From Pseudomonadota bacterium (GTDB lineage: Bacteria > Pseudomonadota > Gammaproteobacteria > Burkholderiales > SG8-39), in contig JAJZUN010000237.1 of the NCBI GenBank assembly GCA_021848555.1, positions 1 to 5,382 on the forward strand: a DNA stretch of 5,382 bases, in the 5' to 3' direction. Of this stretch, positions 1 through 5,382 are shown piece after piece. Positions within the stretch are counted from its first letter, which is position 1. Each line of letters starts with the position of its first letter. A program made the translations under genes and the position numbers. The notes under the pieces are model-generated. The model saw nothing but the letters and a program-made list of their open reading frames with translations. It was not told where the DNA came from and did no database searches.

Positions 1-738
1 GAAGGCGAGCGCGCGCTCGGACGCGTATTGCGCGAGATGAAACCCGATCTGTTCGTGGTCAATTCGTCCCATTGGATCTGTACGTTCGGCTGGTACGCGA
101 CTTGCCAGAGCCTGCACCAAGGGGTGTGCGTCGCGGACGAGGCGCCGGACCTGATTCCGGGCCTGGCGTACGAACGCAAGGGCGACAGCGAGTTCGCTGC
201 GGCGCTGGTCGATGAATGGCAGGCGCAGGGAATTCCCGGCGGGCGCAACGAATCGCCGCATTACGCCTGGGATTACGGCAGCCTGGTGCCCCTGCTATAT
301 CTGGACCCCGGGGCCGTGATTCCCGTCGTGCAGATTCCGACGGTGATTCTTGCGAACCACGCCGAGTGCATGCAGGCTGGCCGCGCTGTGCATGCGACCG
401 CGAAGCGGCTCGGCCGGCGTGTTGTCTACATTGCCAGCTCGGCCTTCAGCCACGACCTGGTGCGCGGGCGTCACTTCAAGCCCACGGCCGAGCGCGAAGC
501 GCTGGACCAGCGCTTTATCGATCAGTTGAAGCGGGGCGCGGTAAATGAAGCCATAGCCTGGTTTCCGGAATACAGCCGCACGGTCGTCGCCGAAATGAAT
601 GGCAAGCCGCTGGCGGCCATGCTCGGTGCTTTGCAGGCGCTGGCCGAAGACGGCGTGACGCTGGCGGGAGAACAATTCGGCGGGTACGCGCAATCCTCCG
701 GCAGCGGCAACGCCAGCGTGATGGTGCGGACGCGCTAG
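1..738 (+). CDS. LigB-type (class III) extradiol ring-cleavage dioxygenase, 5'-truncated by the window edge
   Basis: This non-haem Fe(II) enzyme family opens catecholic or aminophenolic rings next to a hydroxyl group, in the cytoplasm. The frame is open to base 1 with 245 residues visible. The internal TTG at 28 is unlikely to be the start, because residues before it (GERALGRVLREM) still fit the family. From remembered HpaD (homoprotocatechuate 2,3-dioxygenase, about 283 aa), some 35 N-terminal residues are missing, including the first metal-ligand His. Visible landmarks, numbered from base 1, are NSSHW with the second ligand His24, DYGSLVPL at 91-98 (HpaD-like, where many relatives have DHG), ASSAFSHDL with the probable catalytic His151, FPEY near 188-191, and Glu224 (EQF) before SSGSG as the likely third ligand. 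The fold looks intact. The substrate is uncertain: homoprotocatechuate, 2-aminophenol or another catechol are all possible. A TRAP transporter pair lies downstream on the same strand, which suggests a catabolic cluster. Confidence 0.87.
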   Translation, partial: EGERALGRVLREMKPDLFVVNSSHWICTFGWYATCQSLHQGVCVADEAPDLIPGLAYERKGDSEFAAALVDEWQAQGIPGGRNESPHYAWDYGSLVPLLYLDPGAVIPVVQIPTVILANHAECMQAGRAVHATAKRLGRRVVYIASSAFSHDLVRGRHFKPTAEREALDQRFIDQLKRGAVNEAIAWFPEYSRTVVAEMNGKPLAAMLGALQALAEDGVTLAGEQFGGYAQSSGSGNASVMVRTR

Positions 739-853
739 TCCGGCGGGCCGGGGCATGATTCCAGCCAGCGGCAGACACCTCTCCCTGGAGCCGGAGTTCG
801 ACTGCCGCCAATATCTTCGTTGTATCGGACTCGGGGTTTGATTCGATTGCCCA

Positions 854-1405
854 ATGACAAACATTCCTGGTAAAGAAATGGAATACACCCATGAGACCGT
901 CACCGGCGCCTACGGCCCGGTTGGCAGGACGCTGTTGAAGCTGTCCAAACTGGTGGCGGTGGCGGGCGGGCTGGTTTTCGTCGCGCTGGTCGTCATGTCG
1001 ATTATTTCCATTGTGGGCCGCAAGCTATTCAGTGTTGTCGTTCCAGGCGATTTCGAAATACTGCAAATGGGCGGCGCCTTTGCTTCTGCGACCTTCTTCG
1101 CCTATTGCCACATGATTCACGGGGACGTAAAAGTCGACTTCTTTACCCAACACCTGGCGCCGCGCAAAGTGGCGGTGCTCGACGCGGTGGGGTCGCTGCT
1201 GATCGGCTTGTTTGGCGCGCTGCTTGCCTGGCGGACAGCCGTAGGCGCGGCGTCTTTGAACGAGACCCACGAGACGTCGATGATTCTTGGCTGGCCGGTG
1301 TGGGTCGCGCAAGGGCTCATGGTCCCGAGCTTCATCCTGATGGCGATCGTCGGCTTCTATATGTGCGGCCATCTGCTGCGCCTCGCTGCGGGAAGAATCA
1401 AGTGA
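854..1405 (+). CDS. TRAP transporter small permease subunit (DctQ family)
   Basis: This is the small inner-membrane subunit of a tripartite ATP-independent periplasmic transporter. It pairs with the DctM subunit to import organic acids delivered by a periplasmic binding protein, driven by a Na+ or H+ gradient. The 183-aa protein is of usual DctQ length. It has four hydrophobic segments at about 33-54, 70-88, 107-127 and 148-172. Typical DctQ features are the basic GRKLF at 55-59 after the first helix, Glu68 in the second helix region, and HGDVKVDFF at 89-97. The start is uncertain: ATG at 854 and in-frame ATG at 878 (175 aa) both lack a good Shine-Dalgarno sequence, and the longer form is listed. 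The stop overlaps the start of the DctM gene, so the two are cotranscribed and probably translationally coupled. The gene lies 115 bp after the dioxygenase and may share its transcript. Substrate unknown. Confidence 0.9.
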   Translation: MTNIPGKEMEYTHETVTGAYGPVGRTLLKLSKLVAVAGGLVFVALVVMSIISIVGRKLFSVVVPGDFEILQMGGAFASATFFAYCHMIHGDVKVDFFTQHLAPRKVAVLDAVGSLLIGLFGALLAWRTAVGAASLNETHETSMILGWPVWVAQGLMVPSFILMAIVGFYMCGHLLRLAAGRIK

Positions 1406-2730
1406 GCGGTACGCACATCGGCTTCATCATATTTGGCATCCTGATGCTGCTGCTGGTGCTGCGCGTACCGATCGGCATCGCCATGTTCATGGTCGGCGCG
1501 GGAGGCTACGTCTATCTGTCCAACGGGGCAATGTTGCCGCTGCTCAACGCGCTGAAGAATCTCGCCTACGCGCGGCTCTCGAATTACGACCTGGTGGTGA
1601 TCCCTCTGTTTCTGCTGATGGGCCAGTTCGCCACGCACGGCGGCTTGAGCCGAGCGCTGTTTCGCTGCGTCAGCGCATTTTTGGGGCACCGCAAAGGCGG
1701 CATTGCGATGGCGGCAATCGGGGCCTGCGCCGGATTCGGTGCGATTTGCGGCTCGTCGCTCGCCACGGCGGCGACCATGGGGCAGGTGGCCCTGCCCGAG
1801 TTGCGCCGCTACAATTATTCGGGCGCGCTCGCCACCGGCAGCCTCGCGGCCGGGGGAACGCTCGGCATCATGATTCCGCCATCGGTGCCGCTGGTCATCT
1901 ACGCCATTCTGACGCAGGAATCGATCGGCAAGCTGTTCATGGCGGCCGTCATACCCGGCATCATCGCCATGCTCGGCTATATGCTCGTGGTGCAAATCAT
2001 CGTCACGATCAACCCGGCCGCCGGCCCGGCGGGCCCGCGCGTCGCCTGGAGCGAGCGCCTGCGCAGCCTGTTGCTGGTATCTCCGGTGCTGCTGGTATTC
2101 CTCGTCGTGATCGTTGGCATCTACGGCGGTTGGGCCAACCCGACGGAAGCTGCGGCGATTGGCGCGGCCGCCTGCGGCCTGCTTGCGGTGACGACCGGCG
2201 GCATGCGCATGCAAGGCTTGATCGATAGCGCTGCCGGCATGGCCCAGGCCACCGCGATGATTTTTCTGGTGCTTCTGGGTGCGGATATGATGAACACCGC
2301 GCTGGCGGTATCGCAGATGCCGGCAGAGCTGGCGACCTGGGTACAACGCAGCGGACTATCACCGTTGCTAGTCCTGGGCGCGATATTGTTGATTTACATC
2401 TTCCTGGGCTGCGTCATGGACTCGCTGGCGATGATCCTGCTGACCATTCCCATCTTCTACCCGATCGTGATGGGCCTGGATTACTTCGGCATGCCGGTCA
2501 GCGACAAGTCGATCTGGTTCGGGATACTGGCCTTGATGGTGGTTGAAATCGGCTTGGTACATCCACCCGTCGGCTTGAACGTCTACATCATCAACCGGCT
2601 GGCCAAGGACGTACCGTTGACCGAGACCTTCAAGGGCGTCATTCCGTTTTTGCTTTCAGACTTCGTTCGAATTACCTTGCTGGTGTTCTTTCCCACGCTC
2701 TCGCTCTACCTGATTCACACTTTCGCGTAA
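1402..2730 (+). CDS. TRAP transporter large permease subunit (DctM family)
   Basis: This is the large inner-membrane subunit that forms the transport path of a TRAP transporter. The GTG start at 1402 overlaps the DctQ stop (GTGA) and follows a GGGAAG ribosome binding site at 1390-1395, six bases upstream. The frame stays open upstream to 1105, but that part is antisense-quality shadow over dctQ and was excluded. The 442-aa length is normal for DctM. Family hallmarks are the N-terminal LRVPIGIAMF, GAICGSSLATAATMG at about 113-127, and AAGGTLGIMIPPS at 149-161, followed by a YAILTQESIGKLF segment; many hydrophobic helices run to the C-terminus. No DctP gene lies within the window, so the substrate-binding protein must be upstream, elsewhere in the genome, or shared. 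The adjacent ring-cleavage dioxygenase suggests an aromatic acid or a related metabolite as substrate, which is an inference only. Confidence 0.95.
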   Translation: MSGTHIGFIIFGILMLLLVLRVPIGIAMFMVGAGGYVYLSNGAMLPLLNALKNLAYARLSNYDLVVIPLFLLMGQFATHGGLSRALFRCVSAFLGHRKGGIAMAAIGACAGFGAICGSSLATAATMGQVALPELRRYNYSGALATGSLAAGGTLGIMIPPSVPLVIYAILTQESIGKLFMAAVIPGIIAMLGYMLVVQIIVTINPAAGPAGPRVAWSERLRSLLLVSPVLLVFLVVIVGIYGGWANPTEAAAIGAAACGLLAVTTGGMRMQGLIDSAAGMAQATAMIFLVLLGADMMNTALAVSQMPAELATWVQRSGLSPLLVLGAILLIYIFLGCVMDSLAMILLTIPIFYPIVMGLDYFGMPVSDKSIWFGILALMVVEIGLVHPPVGLNVYIINRLAKDVPLTETFKGVIPFLLSDFVRITLLVFFPTLSLYLIHTFA

Positions 2731-2811
2731 GGCAAGGGTCGTTCTGCGCGGGGGACTTTCCTCTTGTGGTTACGTTTGGAAGTCGCGGGCGCCGAGGGTA
2801 TTGAATCAGCT

Positions 2812-2849
2812 GCAGCAAGAATGCCTTGCATGCGCGACTTGATTGCTGC
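2812..2849. repeat. Inverted repeat in the convergent gap between the DctM and MFS genes
   Basis: GCAGCAA at 2812-2818 is a perfect inverted match to TTGCTGC at 2843-2849, with 24 bases between, and the second arm abuts the MFS stop codon. A small inner hairpin (ATGC CTT GCAT, 2821-2831) sits in the loop. A structure between converging genes could help end transcription on both strands, but neither side has a T-run, so it is not called an intrinsic terminator. The rest of the 119-bp gap shows nothing recognisable. Confidence 0.3.
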
Positions 2850-4187
2850 CTATTGCGTCTGCCGGCAATGCGTCTCGCGCACGAATACGAGCAGTACCAG
2901 CGCGGCGGCGAGCCAGACCAGCATCACGGTAAAACCGGCGCGGTAGGCGCGGAAATCGTAAACGCGGACGCCGTTGGCGAAGGTCCCGGTCCAGCGCTGG
3001 TCGAGCATCCAGCCGACCGCCGGCTGCATGATCATGCCGCCCAGCATATTGCCCATATTGGCGATCCCCCCGGCGGTGCCGGCCAACGTCGCCGGGGCCG
3101 ATTCCTTGGCGATGGCAAAGCCCACCATGACCGCGGCAGAGGCGCAACCGGTGAATCCGAGCAAGGCGATCAGCAGCGGCAAGGGCAAGGCCGGTATCAG
3201 CAGCACGGCGCACCACCCGGCCGTAGCCAGCACCGTGCCGAGCGCATACAGCGGCTTGCGCCGGCGCAGGCGGTCCGAGAGCGCGCCCACGAGCGGCCCC
3301 CCCACCGCCCAACTAACGAGCAGCAGCGAGGTGACCATGGAGGCCTGGGACGTGCTGATTCCGTATTGGGTGCTTAGAAAAGGCACGCCCCACAGCCCGC
3401 CGAAGGTGAGGGTGGGTCCGGAAACCGCCCCCGAAATCAGGAACACCAGCCAGACATTCCGCGTGGCGAGCGTGCGTATTATGCTGTGCAGTATCGGCGC
3501 GCGCCGCGCCGGCGCTGCCGCGGCGTAGCTGGCGTAGCCGCGCTCGGCAGGGTCGTCGCGGACCGCCAGCCAGATGACCACCGCCAGCAGCCCGGTCAGC
3601 GCCGCGGAGACGCAAAGCACGCCGCGCCAGCCGAATGCGTCGACCAGCCGCCGCAGGGGCACACCGGCCGATACCGCGCCCAGAATTCCGCAGGCCAAGG
3701 CGAGCCCGGAGAGCATGGCGAAACGCGTCGGCGCGAACCAGTGGCCGGCGAGCTTGAGCATCGCGACGAAGGCGACACCCACCGAGCCGCCGATCAGCAG
3801 CCGGCCCAGGCCGGCGGCGGCGTATCCGGGCGCGAGCGCAAACAGCAGCGTGCCCGCCGCCGCGATCGCCGCTCCGGCGGTGAGCACGCGCCGCGGCCCC
3901 CAGCGGTCGGCGAGCACGCCGGCCGGGATCTGCATCGCCACATAGCTGTAGTAATAAAACGAGGCAAGATTGCCCAGCGCTGCCGCGCCCAGTGCGAATT
4001 CGCTCATCAGCTCGCGCGTGATGACTGCCGGGGCGACGCGCTGGTAGAAACCGATCAGGTAGAAGGCCGCGCCCAGGCCCCACATTGCAAAGGCAAGGCG
4101 AAGCGGCGGATAGGCTGCCTGGTTTGAACTCAAGGTGGATGCGGTGGTGCCTGTGCAGGATTCGGGGTGTCGGGTTCCAGACTTCAC
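2850..4187 (-). CDS. Major facilitator superfamily (MFS) transporter, substrate unknown
   Basis: This is an inner-membrane secondary transporter with about twelve hydrophobic helices in two halves. The MFS motif A is clear between helices 2 and 3 ([13 protein letters not shown], core at about 93-100 from the listed start). A degenerate copy lies at the equivalent place in the second half ([11 protein letters not shown], about 301-311). A charged cytoplasmic linker (near [12 protein letters not shown] to ARRAPILH) joins the halves. The layout recalls NarK/GlpT-like or anion:cation symporter-type permeases, but no residue shown here fixes the substrate. The start is uncertain. GTG at 4187 gives 445 aa and TTG at 4133 gives 427 aa; neither has a Shine-Dalgarno sequence, and helix 1 begins only after PPLRLAF. 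The frame extends to an ATG at 4295, but that extension is proline-rich, poorly coding and crosses the metH promoter, so it was rejected. The gene is divergent from metH and convergent with the DctM gene, so it is probably a single-gene transcript. Confidence 0.9.
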   Translation of the reverse strand: MKSGTRHPESCTGTTASTLSSNQAAYPPLRLAFAMWGLGAAFYLIGFYQRVAPAVITRELMSEFALGAAALGNLASFYYYSYVAMQIPAGVLADRWGPRRVLTAGAAIAAAGTLLFALAPGYAAAGLGRLLIGGSVGVAFVAMLKLAGHWFAPTRFAMLSGLALACGILGAVSAGVPLRRLVDAFGWRGVLCVSAALTGLLAVVIWLAVRDDPAERGYASYAAAAPARRAPILHSIIRTLATRNVWLVFLISGAVSGPTLTFGGLWGVPFLSTQYGISTSQASMVTSLLLVSWAVGGPLVGALSDRLRRRKPLYALGTVLATAGWCAVLLIPALPLPLLIALLGFTGCASAAVMVGFAIAKESAPATLAGTAGGIANMGNMLGGMIMQPAVGWMLDQRWTGTFANGVRVYDFRAYRAGFTVMLVWLAAALVLLVFVRETHCRQTQ

Positions 4188-4199
4188 TGGAGCGCCGTC

Positions 4200-4205
4200 A
4201 GTATA
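4200..4205 (-). promoter_or_regulatory. Possible -10 element for the MFS gene
   Basis: On the minus strand the bases read TATACT, a 5-of-6 match to the sigma70 -10 consensus. A convincing -35 is absent: TACACC lies 17 bp upstream. If used, transcription would start near 4193, leaving almost no leader before the GTG at 4187 or a leader of about 60 nt before the TTG at 4133. The choice of MFS start therefore depends on this site. Weak call. Confidence 0.25.
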
Positions 4206-4239
4206 CGGCCAGGCATGGTTGCGGTGTATTCTGTCTTTT

Positions 4240-4253
4240 CCGGGCGAGCCCGG
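4240..4253. repeat. 14-bp GC palindrome just upstream of the metH -35
   Basis: CCGGGC-GA-GCCCGG is a perfect 6-bp inverted repeat with a 2-bp centre, ending three bases before the putative -35 of the metH promoter. The position would suit an activator or operator site serving one or both divergent genes. It does not resemble the MetR consensus (TGAAN5TTCA). It lacks a T-run for termination on either strand. In GC-rich DNA such a palindrome can also arise by chance. Confidence 0.3.
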
Positions 4254-4256
4254 CGG

Positions 4257-4286
4257 TGGACAGATGGTGGGGGGGCGAAGTAGAAT
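4257..4286 (+). promoter_or_regulatory. Sigma70-type promoter of the SAM-II leader and metH
   Basis: TGGACA at 4257-4262 (5 of 6 to the -35 consensus) and TAGAAT at 4281-4286 (5 of 6 to the -10 consensus) are separated by 18 bp. The predicted transcription start is about 4292-4295. That is immediately before the first paired base of the riboswitch, so the aptamer would sit at the very 5' end of the transcript. This agreement with the independent RNA call supports both. Confidence 0.7.
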
Positions 4287-4294
4287 TCTCCGCA

Positions 4295-4370
4295 TCGCGC
4301 CGATTTGATGTCAGATTGCGGGCGCCGCCGGTCCCGGCCGGACGAAAAATAAATACTGCTAAAGCGCGGG
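4295..4370 (+). promoter_or_regulatory. SAM-II (SAM_alpha) riboswitch aptamer in the metH leader
   Basis: The RNA matches the S-adenosylmethionine-binding SAM-II pseudoknot in order and spacing. P1 is GCGCC (4297-4301) with GGCGC (4321-4325). Its loop begins GAUUU (4302-4306) and ends AUUGC (4315-4319), as in the well-studied metagenomic metX aptamer. The 3' part reads AUAAAU (4349-4354), three bases overlapping the ACU spacer, then GCUAAA (4358-4363). G4318-C4359, C4319-G4358, U4317-A4361 and U4316-A4362 would form P2a, with U4360 in the ligand-contacting position. Two features are unusual: a GC-rich hairpin is inserted in the P1-P2 linker (4327-4341), and the P2b part is poorly complementary. 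SAM-II normally represses methionine and SAM biosynthesis genes when SAM is plentiful, which suits metH downstream. Class membership was recognised from remembered sequence, not by a covariance search. Confidence 0.82.
4327..4341 (+). other. GC-rich hairpin inserted in the riboswitch linker
   Basis: The segment between the 3' strand of P1 and the conserved AUAAAU can fold as CCGG (4328-4331) with CCGG (4338-4341) around a 6-nt loop, or as GCCG (4327-4330) with CGGC (4335-4338). The minimal metX aptamer has no such element. It would lengthen the linker (L3) without touching the ligand-binding bases. Confidence 0.5.
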
Positions 4371-4403
4371 AACCCGTACCTGGCTTGCAGTACGGGTTTT
4401 TTT
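4371..4403 (+). terminator. metH: Intrinsic terminator in the metH leader (riboswitch expression platform)
   Basis: AACCCGTAC (4371-4379) is perfectly complementary to GTACGGGTT (4390-4398), with a 10-base loop (4380-4389) and an uninterrupted run of seven T from 4397 to 4403. It sits between the riboswitch and the metH start, so it acts as an attenuator rather than as the end of a gene. A competing antiterminator is available: UACUGC (4354-4359) pairs with GCAGUA (4387-4392), and AAGC (4362-4365) pairs with GCUU (4383-4386). That gives 10 bp around a 2-nt bulge and uses the P2 bases of the aptamer. Confidence 0.92.
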
Positions 4404-4426
4404 ATTGTGCGATCTCGAACGAAACA

Positions 4427-5382
4427 ATGACCAAAGCCGCACAACTGGAACGTCTGCTTGGCGAGCGCATCCTGATTCTGGATGGCGCCATGGGGACCAT
4501 GATCCAAAGCTACAAGCTGGCCGAAGCGGACTATCGCGGTGAGCGCTTCGCCGATTTCGCGCAGGATCTGCGTGGCAACAACGATCTGCTGTCGCTGACG
4601 CGGCCGGGCATCATCCGCGAGATCCACGACGCCTATCTGGACGCGGGCGCCGACATCATTTCCACCAACACCTTCAACTCCAATGCGCCGTCGATGGCCG
4701 ACTACGGCATGGAGGGCCTGGTGTACGAGCTCAATCGCGACGCCGCGCGGCTCGCGCGTGCGGCAGTGGACGCCTGCATGCACCAGACACCGGGGAGAAA
4801 GTGTTTTGTCGCCGGCGTGCTCGGTCCAACGACCAAGACCACCTCGATTTCACCCGATGTCAACGACCCGGGTTTCCGCAATATCGACTTCGATACCCTG
4901 GTCGCCGCCTACGGCGAGTCGCTGCGCGGCCTGCTCGACGGCGGCGCGGACTTGATACTGGTCGAGACCATTTTCGACACGCTCAACGCCAAGGCGGCGC
5001 TGTTCGCCATCGACTGCGCGTTCGAGCAGCGCGGCCGGCGCTGGCCCATCATCATTTCCGGCACCATCACCGATGCCTCGGGGCGCACCCTCACGGGGCA
5101 GACGCCGGAGGCGTTCTGGAACTCGGTGCGCCACGCGCGGCCGCTCGCGGTGGGTCTGAACTGCGCCCTCGGGGCCAAACTGATGCGGCCGTATATCGAG
5201 GAGCTGTCCGGCGTCGCCGACGCCTATCTCAGCTGCTATCCCAATGCCGGGCTGCCCAATCCCCTGTCGGAAACCGGTTACGACGAGACGCCCGACTATA
5301 CTTCCGGCCAGCTGCAGGAATTCGCCAAGAGCGGCTTCCTCAATATCGTCGGCGGCTGCTGCGGCACCACGCCGGCGCACAT
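4427..5382 (+). CDS. metH: Cobalamin-dependent methionine synthase, N-terminal homocysteine-binding domain (3'-truncated by the window edge)
   Basis: MetH transfers a methyl group from 5-methyltetrahydrofolate through cobalamin to homocysteine, making methionine in the cytoplasm. The visible 318 codons align throughout with the homocysteine-binding barrel of E. coli MetH. Landmarks are [13 protein letters not shown] (17-29), [13 protein letters not shown] (74-86), [20 protein letters not shown] (128-147), [17 protein letters not shown] (175-191) and [16 protein letters not shown] (211-226). The zinc ligands that activate homocysteine are present: Cys246 in LNCALG, and Cys311-Cys312 in [11 protein letters not shown]. 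The ATG at 4427 lies 23 nt after the terminator T-run, and no earlier in-frame start exists after it. The Shine-Dalgarno region (CGAACGAAACA) is poor. Expression is probably set by the SAM-II switch upstream. The window ends inside the gene, so it cannot be told whether this is the long single-chain MetH or the short first half of the split form seen in several Burkholderiales. Confidence 0.96.
   Translation, partial: MTKAAQLERLLGERILILDGAMGTMIQSYKLAEADYRGERFADFAQDLRGNNDLLSLTRPGIIREIHDAYLDAGADIISTNTFNSNAPSMADYGMEGLVYELNRDAARLARAAVDACMHQTPGRKCFVAGVLGPTTKTTSISPDVNDPGFRNIDFDTLVAAYGESLRGLLDGGADLILVETIFDTLNAKAALFAIDCAFEQRGRRWPIIISGTITDASGRTLTGQTPEAFWNSVRHARPLAVGLNCALGAKLMRPYIEELSGVADAYLSCYPNAGLPNPLSETGYDETPDYTSGQLQEFAKSGFLNIVGGCCGTTPAH

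Noticed and set aside
740..751. CCGG-CGGG-CCGG hairpin just after the dioxygenase stop as a terminator
   Set aside because: It has only a 4-bp stem and no T-run. The 115-bp gap also shows no convincing promoter, so cotranscription with dctQM remains possible.
1105..1401. Upstream extension of the DctM frame
   Set aside because: It overlaps dctQ in another frame, and its Arg-rich composition is not membrane-like. The GTG at 1402 has a ribosome binding site and the usual GTGA overlap.
2826..4127. Several long plus-strand open frames
   Set aside because: They mirror the MFS gene on the opposite strand. Their products are Arg/Gly/Ala/Pro-rich with no fold, while the minus-strand product has full MFS helices and motif A.
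4188..4295. N-terminal extension of the MFS protein to the ATG at 4295
   Set aside because: The extra 36 residues are Pro/Arg-rich, lie far before the first helix, and overlap the metH promoter and its putative start point.
4294..4426. Cobalamin or SAH riboswitch in the metH leader
   Set aside because: Both can precede metH, but no B12 box (GCCACTG-like) or SAH-type core is present, whereas the SAM-II elements occur in the right order.
4184..4783. Minus-strand open frame of 199 aa over the metH leader and the 5' end of metH
   Set aside because: It is antisense to a clear metH and to the riboswitch, and its protein resembles no family; it is a GC-rich shadow.
4850..5380. Minus-strand open frame of 176 aa inside metH
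   Set aside because: It is antisense to conserved MetH motifs, including the zinc cysteines, and has no recognisable domain.

Overview
The window is about 60% GC and its real genes strongly prefer G or C at third codon positions. The protein families and their arrangement fit a Betaproteobacterium of the order Burkholderiales, possibly Alcaligenaceae. That placement is inferred from the look of the proteins, not from a search. No mobile elements, CRISPR arrays, tRNAs or rRNAs were seen.

Left part (1-2730, + strand): the 3' part of a LigB-type (class III) extradiol ring-cleavage dioxygenase gene runs in from the left edge. After a 115-bp gap come the two membrane subunits of a TRAP transporter: a DctQ-type small permease, and a DctM-type large permease that starts inside the DctQ stop codon. 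This looks like part of an aromatic-compound catabolic cluster, with the TRAP transporter importing an aromatic or organic acid. The periplasmic binding protein (DctP) is not in the window.

Middle (2850-4187, - strand): a 12-helix major facilitator superfamily (MFS) transporter converges on the DctM gene. The 119-bp convergent gap holds only a weak inverted repeat.

Right part (4188-5382): a 239-bp divergent intergenic region carries a good sigma70-type promoter, an RNA aptamer that matches the SAM-II (SAM_alpha) riboswitch core, and a textbook intrinsic terminator. The methionine synthase gene metH follows and runs off the right edge. The 3' segment of the aptamer can pair with the loop and 3' arm of the terminator. 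This gives a simple model: high SAM folds the pseudoknot, the terminator forms and metH is off; low SAM lets the antiterminator form and metH is on. The switch is the most interesting item here. It belongs to a known riboswitch class, but it has an inserted GC-rich hairpin, a poorly matched P2b helix and a transcriptional expression platform. I found nothing that supports a wholly new system.
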